A stretch of 64,000 nt of DNA. Source: Pisaster brevispinus. Its lineage: Eukaryota > Echinodermata > Asteroidea > Forcipulatida > Asteriidae. How positions within the stretch are numbered: the stretch's first letter is position 1; each line of letters begins with the position of its first letter. Below, one piece after another: positions 56,895 through 64,000 of this stretch. The notes beneath the pieces are model-generated. The model worked only from the letters and a program-made list of their open reading frames with translations. It was not told where the DNA came from and made no database searches. Location: positions 1 through 64,000 of the forward strand of contig JAMKCF010000137.1 in NCBI GenBank assembly GCA_023634235.1. Reading direction: 5' to 3'. The position numbers and the translations under genes were made by a program.

Positions 56895-57113
56895 AAAAAA
56901 AATTAATGACACAAAATAAGGAGCACATTTCAAGCCATTTGCTTGGGTCAGTCGGATCGCAGTGCAGTCCGTAGACAAGACAGCCATTAAAGTATGAGCT
57001 GTAGGTGTTCTGCTGATTTCCTGTCTGAGTTCCTTCCACCAAGTATTCCACTCAATCTCCACAGAGCTTGGGTTTCTTGTATGTGAAACAAACTTTGTAG
57101 AACCCATAGAAAT
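56895..57113 (-). CDS. Possible minus-strand exon, unrecognised
   Basis: An acceptor-like ATGTATTACAG precedes base 57113 on the minus strand. An open frame then runs with fairly ordinary protein composition (W-N-T-W-W-K-E-L-R-Q-E-I-S-R, then M-A-V-L-S-T-D-C-T-A-I-R-L-T-Q). No convincing donor or stop context was found, and the frame continues into low-complexity sequence. No family is recognised. It could be a chance open frame. Confidence 0.22.
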
Positions 57114-57649
57114 CTGTAATACATAGTATGAAAAATGTACGGTACATGTAAAATAGATAGTATTCAATTATCATGAAATACTGAATGATTACAATTACTA
57201 CCTAAGAACTGATTTGATGTAAGGTAAATATCCAGTAGGCCTACCAATCCTCTACATAAATATCTTGGGCAGAGTCACTTCAACAAATAGCACTGACTTG
57301 AAATCAAATGAGCAAGCAGTAAGTTGCTGGACAAAGGGGTTGATAATTGAGAGGATTTTAGGTGCAAATGTTTACAGAAAATAATTATGATCAAAAGAAT
57401 AAGTGATGAGGCCGCAACGAGGTTGAACAAATTTATATATGAAAAATATCTTTGGTAAAGTGTCTGCTTAAATTTGTACCAAAGCTTTCCTTAAAGCTAC
57501 AATTTCAACCAACCATTTCCACTACATGAGAATGCATATAAATAAAAATTAACTGTTTTCTAAAACGTACATTACAATATTTTAAAAAATTAGTTCAAAG
57601 CAGGAAACAAAGCTGCAAATAAAATAAATGAGATTGATAATGTACTTAC

Positions 57650-57769
57650 AATGTATCAGTGACCAGAGCTCCGTTCAGCTGGTTGTCGATGTCGGTCTGC
57701 TTTCAGTTTAAGAGCAGCAATCAGCTGGTTGCTGATGTCGGCCCATGTCAAGTTTTTGGGCGCAGGCCT
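57650..57769 (-). CDS. Possible minus-strand exon adjoining the minisatellite
   Basis: A strong donor is present (ACATT then GTAAGT, at 57650/57649) and a weak acceptor (ATCACTAG). Two short similar peptides, A-D-I-S-N-Q-L-I-A-A-L and T-D-I-D-N-Q-L-N-G-A-L, occur in different frames, so a duplicated piece has slipped by one base. No single frame crosses the whole segment and joins in phase to 57113, so I regard a functional exon as doubtful. Confidence 0.2.
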
Positions 57770-58659
57770 CTAGTGATATGCTGCTGGTTTCCGATGCCCG
57801 TTCGCCATCGATTGTGGATGATAGTCCGCTGATTCTTTTTGAGCGATAGGGGCCTCGCACTTCTATTGTGTAACCCAGTAGCCAAGTACTTCCATTGTGT
57901 ATCCAGTATGCAAGTACTTCCATTGTGTATCCAGTAGCCAAGTACTTCCATTCTGTAACCCAGTAGCCAAGTACTTCCAATGTGTATCCAGTAGCCAAGT
58001 ACTTCCATTATGTAACCCAGTAGCCAAGTAGTTCCATTGTGTAACCCAGTAGCCAAGCACTTCCATTGTGTAACCCCTAGCCAAGTACTTCCAATGTGTA
58101 TCCAGTAGCCAAGTACTTCCACTGTGTAACCCAGTAGCCAAGTACTTCAATTGTGTAACCCAGTAGCCAAGTAGTTCCTTTGTGTAACCCAGTAGCCAAG
58201 TACTTCAATTGTGTAACCCAGTAGCCAAGTACTTCCATTGTGTATCCAGTAGGCAAGTACTTCCATTGTGTATCCAGTGGCCAAGTACTTCCATTGTGTA
58301 ACCCAGTAGCCAAGTACTTCCATTGTGTATCCAGTAGCCAAGTACTTCAATTGTGTAACCCAGTAGCCAAGTAGTTCCATTGTGTAACCCAGTAGCCAAG
58401 CACTTCCATTGTGTAACCCCTAGCCAAGTACTTCCAATGTGTATCCAGTAGCCAAGTACTTCCACTGTGTAACCCAGTAGCCAAGTACTTCAATTGTGTA
58501 ACCCAGTAGCCAAGTAGTTCCTTTGTGTAACCCAGTAGCCAAGTACTTCCATTGTGTAACCCAGTAGCCAAGTACTTCCATTGTGTATCCAGTAGCCAAG
58601 TACTTCCATTGTGTATCCAGTGGCCAAGTACTTCCATTGTGTAACCCAGTAGCCAAGTA

Positions 58660-60740
58660 CTTCCATTGTGTATCCAGTAGCCAAGTACTTCAATTGTGTA
58701 ACCCAGTAGCCAAGTAGTTCCATTGTGTAACCCAGTAGCCAAGTACTTCCATTGTGTATCCAGTAGGCAAGTAGTTCCATTGTGTATCCAGTAGGCAAGT
58801 AGTTCCATTGTGTAACCCAGTAGCCAAGCACTTCCATTGTATAATCCAGTAGCCAAGTAGTTCCTTTGTGTAACCCAGTAGCCAAGTACTTCAATTGTGT
58901 AACCCAGTAGCCAAGTAGTTCCATTGTGTAACCCAGTAGCCAAGTACTTCCATTGTGTATCCAGTAGGCAAGTAGTTCCATTGTGTATCCAGTAGACAAG
59001 TAGTTCCATTGTGTAACCCAGTAGCCAAGCACTTCCATTGTGTAATCCAGTAGCCAAGTAGTTCCTTTGTGTAACCTAGTAGCCAAGTACTTCAATTGTG
59101 TAACCCAGTAGCCAAGTACTTCCATTGTGTATCCAGTAGGCAAGTACTTCCATTGTGTATCCAGTGGCCAAGTACTTCCATTGTGTAACCCAGTAGCCAA
59201 GTACTTCCATTGTGTAACCCAGTAGCCAAGTACTTCCATTGTGTAACCCAGTAGCCAAGCACTTCCATTGTGTAACCCAGTAGCCAAGCACTTCCATTGT
59301 GTATCCAGTAGGCAAGTACTTCTATTGTGTATCCAGTAGCCAAGTACTTCCAATGTGTAATCCAGTAGCCATGTACTTCCATTGTGTAACCCAGTAGCCA
59401 TGTACATGTACTTCCATTGTGTAACCCAATAGCCATGTACTTCAATTGTGTAACCCAGTAGCCAAGTAGTTCCATTGTGTAACCCAGTAGCCAAGTACTT
59501 CCATTGTGTATCCAGTAGGCAAGTAGTTCCATTGTGTAACCCAGTAGCCAAGTAGTTCCATTGTGTTACCCAGTAGCCAAGCACTTCCATTGTGTAACCC
59601 AGTAGCCAAGTACTTCCATGGTGTTTCCAGTATGCAAGTACTTCCATGGTGTATCCAGTGGCCAAGTACTTCCATTCTGTAACCCAGTAGCCAAGTACTT
59701 CCATTATGTATCCAGTAGCCATGTACTTCAATTGTGTAACCCAGTAGCCAAGTAGTTCCATTGTGTAACCCAGTAGCCAAGTACTTCCATTGTGTATCCA
59801 GTAGGCAAGTAGTTCCATTGTGTATCCAGTAGGCAAGTAGTTCCATTGTGTAACCCAGTAGCCAAGCACTTCCATTGTGTAATCCAGTAGCCAAGTAGTT
59901 CCTTTGTGTAACCCAGTAGCCAAGTACTTCAATTGTGTAACCCAGTAGCCAAGTAGTTCCATTGTGTAACCCAGTAGCCAAGTACTTCCATTTTGTATCC
60001 AGTAGGCAAGTTGTTCCATTGTGTATCCAGTAGACAAGTAGTTCCATTGTGTAACCCAGTAGCCAAGCACTTCCATTGTGTAATCCAGTAGCCAAGTAGT
60101 TCCTTTGTGTAACCTAGTAGCCAAGTACTTCAATTGTGTAACCCAGTAGCCAAGTACTTCCATTGTGTATCCAGTAGGCAAGTACTTCCATTGTGTATCC
60201 AGTGGCCAAGTACTTCCATTGTGTAACCCAGTAGCCAAGTACTTCCATTGTGTAACCCAGTAGCCAAGTACTTCCATTGTGTAACCCAGTAGCCAAGCAC
60301 TTCCATTGTGTAACCCAGTAGCCAAGCACTTCCATTGTGTATCCAGTAGGCAAGTACTTCTATTGTGTATCCAGTAGCCAAGTAGTTCCAATGTGTAATC
60401 CAGTAGCCATGTACTTCCATTGTGTAACCCAGTAGCCATGTACATGTACTTCCATTGTGTAACCCAATAGCCATGTACTTCAATTGTGTAACCCAGTAGC
60501 CAAGTAGTTCCATTGTGTAACCCAGTAGCCAAGTACTTCCATTGTGTATCCAGTAGGCAAGTAGTTCCATTGTGTAACCCAGTAGCCAAGTCGTTCCATT
60601 GTGTTACCCAGTAGCCAAGCACTTCCATTGTGTAACCCAGTAGCCAAGTACTTCCATGGTGTTTCCAGTATGCAAGTACTTCCATGGTGTATCCAGTGGC
60701 CAAGTACTTCCATTCTGTAACCCAGTAGCCAAGTACTTCC
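58660..60740 (-). repeat. Two copies of a 1038-bp higher-order block
   Basis: The frame at 59076-59315 recurs identically at 60114-60353, and those ending at 59057 and 60095 match apart from a few residues, all at an offset of 1038 bp. The second copy overlaps the start of the 1612-bp duplication, so the 1038-bp event probably came first. Confidence 0.75.
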
Positions 60741-63373
60741 ATTATGTATCCAGTAGCCAAGTACTTCCATTGTGTTTCCAGTAGGCAAGTACTTCCATTA
60801 TGTATCCAGTGGCCAAGTACTTCCATTCTGTAACCCAGTAGCCAAGTACTTCCATTATGTATCCAGTAGGCAAGCACTTCCATTGTGTAACCCCGTAGCC
60901 AAATACTTCCAATGTGTATCCAGTAGCCAAGTACTTCCACTCTGTAACCCAGTAGCCAAGTACTTCAATTGTGTAACCCAGTAGCCAAGTAGCTACATTG
61001 TGTAACCCAGTAGCCAAGTACTTCCATTGTGTATCCAGTAGGCAAGTAGTTCCATTGTGTAACCCAGTAGCCAAGTAGTTCCATTGTGTAACCCAGTAGC
61101 CAAGTAGTTCCATTGTGTAACCCAGTAGCCAAGCACTTCCATTGTGTAACCCAGTAGCCAAGTACTTCAATTGTGTAACCCAGTAGCCAAGTAGCTCCTT
61201 TGTGTAACCCAGTAGCCTAGTACTTCCATTGTGTATCCAGTAGGCAAGTAGTTCCATTGTGTAACCCAGTAGTCAAGTAGTTCCATTGTGTAACCCAGTA
61301 GCCAAGTAGTTCCATTGTGTAACCTAGTAGCCAAGCACTTCCATTGTGTAACCCAGTAGCCAAGTACTTCCATTGTGTATCCAGTAGCCAAGTAGTTCCA
61401 TTGTGTAACCCAGTAGCCAAGCATTTCCATTGTGTAACCCAGTAGCCAAGTACTTCCAATGTGTATCCAGTAGGCAAGTACTTCCATTGTGTAACCCAGT
61501 AGCCAAGTACTTCCATTGTGTATCCAGTTGGCAAGTAGTTCCATTGTGTAACCCAGTAGCCAAGTACTTCCATTGTGTTACCCATTAGCCAAGTACTTCC
61601 AATGTGTATCCAGTAGGCAAGTACTTCCATTGTGTAACCCAGTAGCCAAGTAGTTCCTTTGTGTTACCCAGTAGCCAAGCACTTCCATTGTGTAACCCAG
61701 TAGCCAAGTAGTTCCTTTGTGTAACCCAGTAGCCAAGCACTTCCATTGTGTAACCCAGTAGCCAAGTACTTTCATTGTGTATCCAGTAGGCAAGTACTTC
61801 CATTGTGTATCCAGTGGCCAAGTACTTCCATTGTGTAACCCAGTAGCCAAGTACTTCCATTGTGTAACCCAGTAGCCAAGTACTTCCATTGTGTAACCCA
61901 GTAGCCAAGCACTTCCATTGTGTAACCCAGTAGCCAAGCACTTCCATTGTGTATCCAGTAGGCAAGTACTTCTATTGTGTATCCAGTAGCCAAGTAGTTC
62001 CAATGTGTAATCCAGTAGCCATGTACTTCCATTGTGTAACCCAGTAGCCATGTACATGTACTTCCATTGTGTAACCCAATAGCCATGTACTTCAATTGTG
62101 TAACCCAGTAGCCAAGTAGTTCCATTGTGTAACCCAGTAGCCAAGTACTTCCATTGTGTATCCAGTAGGCAAGTAGTTCCATTGTGTAACCCAGTAGCCA
62201 AGTCGTTCCATTGTGTTACCCAGTAGCCAAGCACTTCCATTGTGTAACCCAGTAGCCAAGTACTTCCATGGTGTTTCCAGTATGCAAGTACTTCCATGGT
62301 GTATCCAGTGGCCAAGTACTTCCATTCTGTAACCCAGTAGCCAAGTACTTCCATTATGTATCCAGTAGCCAAGTACTTCCATTGTGTTTCCAGTAGGCAA
62401 GTACTTCCATTATGTATCCAGTGGCCAAGTACTTCCATTCTGTAACCCAGTAGCCAAGTACTTCCATTATGTATCCAGTAGGCAAGCACTTCCATTGTGT
62501 AACCCCGTAGCCAAATACTTCCAATGTGTATCCAGTAGCCAAGTACTTCCACTCTGTAACCCAGTAGCCAAGTACTTCAATTGTGTAACCCAGTAGCCAA
62601 GTAGCTACATTGTGTAACCCAGTAGCCAAGTACTTCCATTGTGTATCCAGTAGGCAAGTAGTTCCATTGTGTAACCCAGTAGCCAAGTAGTTCCATTGTG
62701 TAACCCAGTAGCCAAGTAGTTCCATTGTGTAACCCAGTAGCCAAGCACTTCCATTGTGTAACCCAGTAGCCAAGTACTTCAATTGTGTAACCCAGTAGCC
62801 AAGTAGCTCCTTTGTGTAACCCAGTAGCCTAGTACTTCCATTGTGTATCCAGTAGGCAAGTAGTTCCATTGTGTAACCCAGTAGTCAAGTAGTTCCATTG
62901 TGTAACCCAGTAGCCAAGTAGTTCCATTGTGTAACCTAGTAGCCAAGCACTTCCATTGTGTAACCCAGTAGCCAAGTACTTCCATTGTGTATCCAGTAGC
63001 CAAGTAGTTCCATTGTGTAACCCAGTAGCCAAGCATTTCCATTGTGTAACCCAGTAGCCAAGTACTTCCAATGTGTATCCAGTAGGCAAGTACTTCCATT
63101 GTGTAACCCAGTAGCCAAGTACTTCCATTGTGTATCCAGTTGGCAAGTAGTTCCATTGTGTAACCCAGTAGCCAAGTACTTCCATTGTGTTACCCATTAG
63201 CCAAGTACTTCCAATGTGTATCCAGTAGGCAAGTACTTCCATTGTGTAACCCAGTAGCCAAGTAGTTCCTTTGTGTTACCCAGTAGCCAAGCACTTCCAT
63301 TGTGTAACCCAGTAGCCAAGTAGTTCCTTTGTGTAACCCAGTAGCCAAGCACTTCCATTGTGTAACCCAGTAG
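60150..63373 (-). repeat. Two tandem copies of a 1612-bp higher-order block
   Basis: Segments 60150-61761 and 61762-63373 correspond at a constant offset of 1612 bp. The translated frames at 60480, 60742, 61167 and 61217 recur unchanged at 62092, 62354, 62779 and 62829. Flanking units diverge, so the ends are known to within about one minisatellite unit. Confidence 0.85.
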
Positions 63374-64000
63374 CCAAGTACTTTCATTGTGTATCCAGTA
63401 GCCAAGTACTTCCAATGTGTATCCAGTAGCCAAGTACTTCCACTGTGTAACCCAGTAGCCAAGTACTTCAATTGTGTAACCCAGTATCCAAGTACTTCCA
63501 TTGTGTATCCAGTAGGCAAGCACTTCCATTGTGTAACCCAGTAGCCAAGCACTTCCATTGTGTAATCCAGTAGCCAAGTAGTTCCTTTGTGTAACCCAGG
63601 AGCCAAGTACTTCAATTGTGTAACCCAGTAGCCAAGTACTTCCATTGTGTATCCAGTTTGCAAGTACTTCTATTGTGTATCCAGTAGCCAAGTACTTCCA
63701 TTCTGTAACCCAGTAGCCAAGTACTTCCATTGTGTATCCAGTAGCCAAGTACTTCCATTGTGTAACCCAGTAGCCAAGCACTTCCATTGTGTAACCCAGT
63801 AGCCAAGTACTTCCAATGTGTATCCAGTAGGCAAGTACTTCCATTGTGTAACCCAGTAGCCAAGTACTTCCATTGTGTATCCAGTTGGCAAGTAGTTCCA
63901 TTGTGTAACCCAGTAGCCAAGTACTTCCATTGTGTTACCCATTAGCCAAGTACTTCTATTCTGTAACCCAGTAGCCAAGTACTTCCATTGTGTATCCAGT

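Larger units (their letters stand above)
57862..64000 (-). repeat. 28/29-bp minisatellite with higher-order structure
   Basis: Over 200 units of two main forms, CCCAGTAGCCAAGTACTTCC-ATTGTGTAA (29 bp) and a 28-bp form ending GTGTAT, with recurrent alternates (GTAGTTCC, GCACTTCC, GTAGGCAAG). It continues past the window's right edge. On the minus strand the unit has no stop in any frame. Because 29 is not a multiple of three, successive units rotate through all three frames, giving a 29-residue periodic peptide (M-E-V-L-G-Y-W, then V-T-Q-W-K-Y-L-A-T-G, then L-H-N-G-S-T-W-L-L-G) and frames up to 816 codons (58490-60940). I treat these as by-products. Larger duplications within the array have offsets of 343, 1038 and 1612 bp. 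Confidence 0.95.

Noticed and set aside
58490..60940. 816-codon minus-strand frame (and many shorter ones) as a repetitive protein gene
   Set aside because: The minisatellite unit has no stop in any minus-strand frame, so long frames arise automatically. All three frames are open over the same DNA, and 28-bp units shift register freely.

Overview
This is eukaryotic nuclear DNA, most likely from a marine deuterostome invertebrate and probably an echinoderm. The reasons are introns with GT-AG signals, an intron-poor TRIM-type E3 ligase gene of the kind expanded in echinoderms and other invertebrate deuterostomes, L2/CR1-type LINE fragments, tRNA-derived SINEs and hAT-like DNA elements. The species assignment is an inference. 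There are no operons, CRISPR arrays or prokaryotic signals.

Layout. (1) 1-20875: the right end of a near-perfect tandem array of a 471-bp unit, 44 full copies plus a partial 45th, running off the left edge. Each unit carries a well-formed 117-nt intron whose removal joins two open segments into one 97-codon frame. (2) 20876-32700: low-copy sequence with exon-like segments of an unrecognised multi-exon gene (23.2, 26.5 and 32.1 kb), each damaged, plus two more tandem arrays. One is a 57-bp array built from a tRNA A-box segment (26.9-27.7 kb); the other is an 81-bp array (27.9-29.9 kb). (3) 32.7-47 kb: gene-poor sequence with a 66-bp-arm perfect-like hairpin (39.2 kb), a minus-strand L2-type LINE fragment (39.6-40.4 kb), and a hAT-like element with an exact 8-bp target-site duplication that contains a second LINE fragment (40.98-42.74 kb). 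(4) 47.1-48.85 kb: the one convincing intact protein gene, a TRIM protein (RING, B-box, coiled coil, C-terminal propeller-like region) on the minus strand. (5) 49-57.8 kb: more mobile-element debris, a second and third paralogous copy of the 23.2-kb exon (45.6 and 52.2 kb), and weak minus-strand exon candidates. (6) 57.86-64.0 kb: a minisatellite of 28/29-bp units with several layers of higher-order repeats, running off the right edge.

About half of the window (roughly 30 kb) is tandem repeat at four unit lengths (471, 81, 57 and 28/29 bp). Most long open frames here are by-products of those repeats and should not be annotated as proteins. The parts do not form a pathway. What links them is a history of repeated local amplification, exon duplication and nested transposition.
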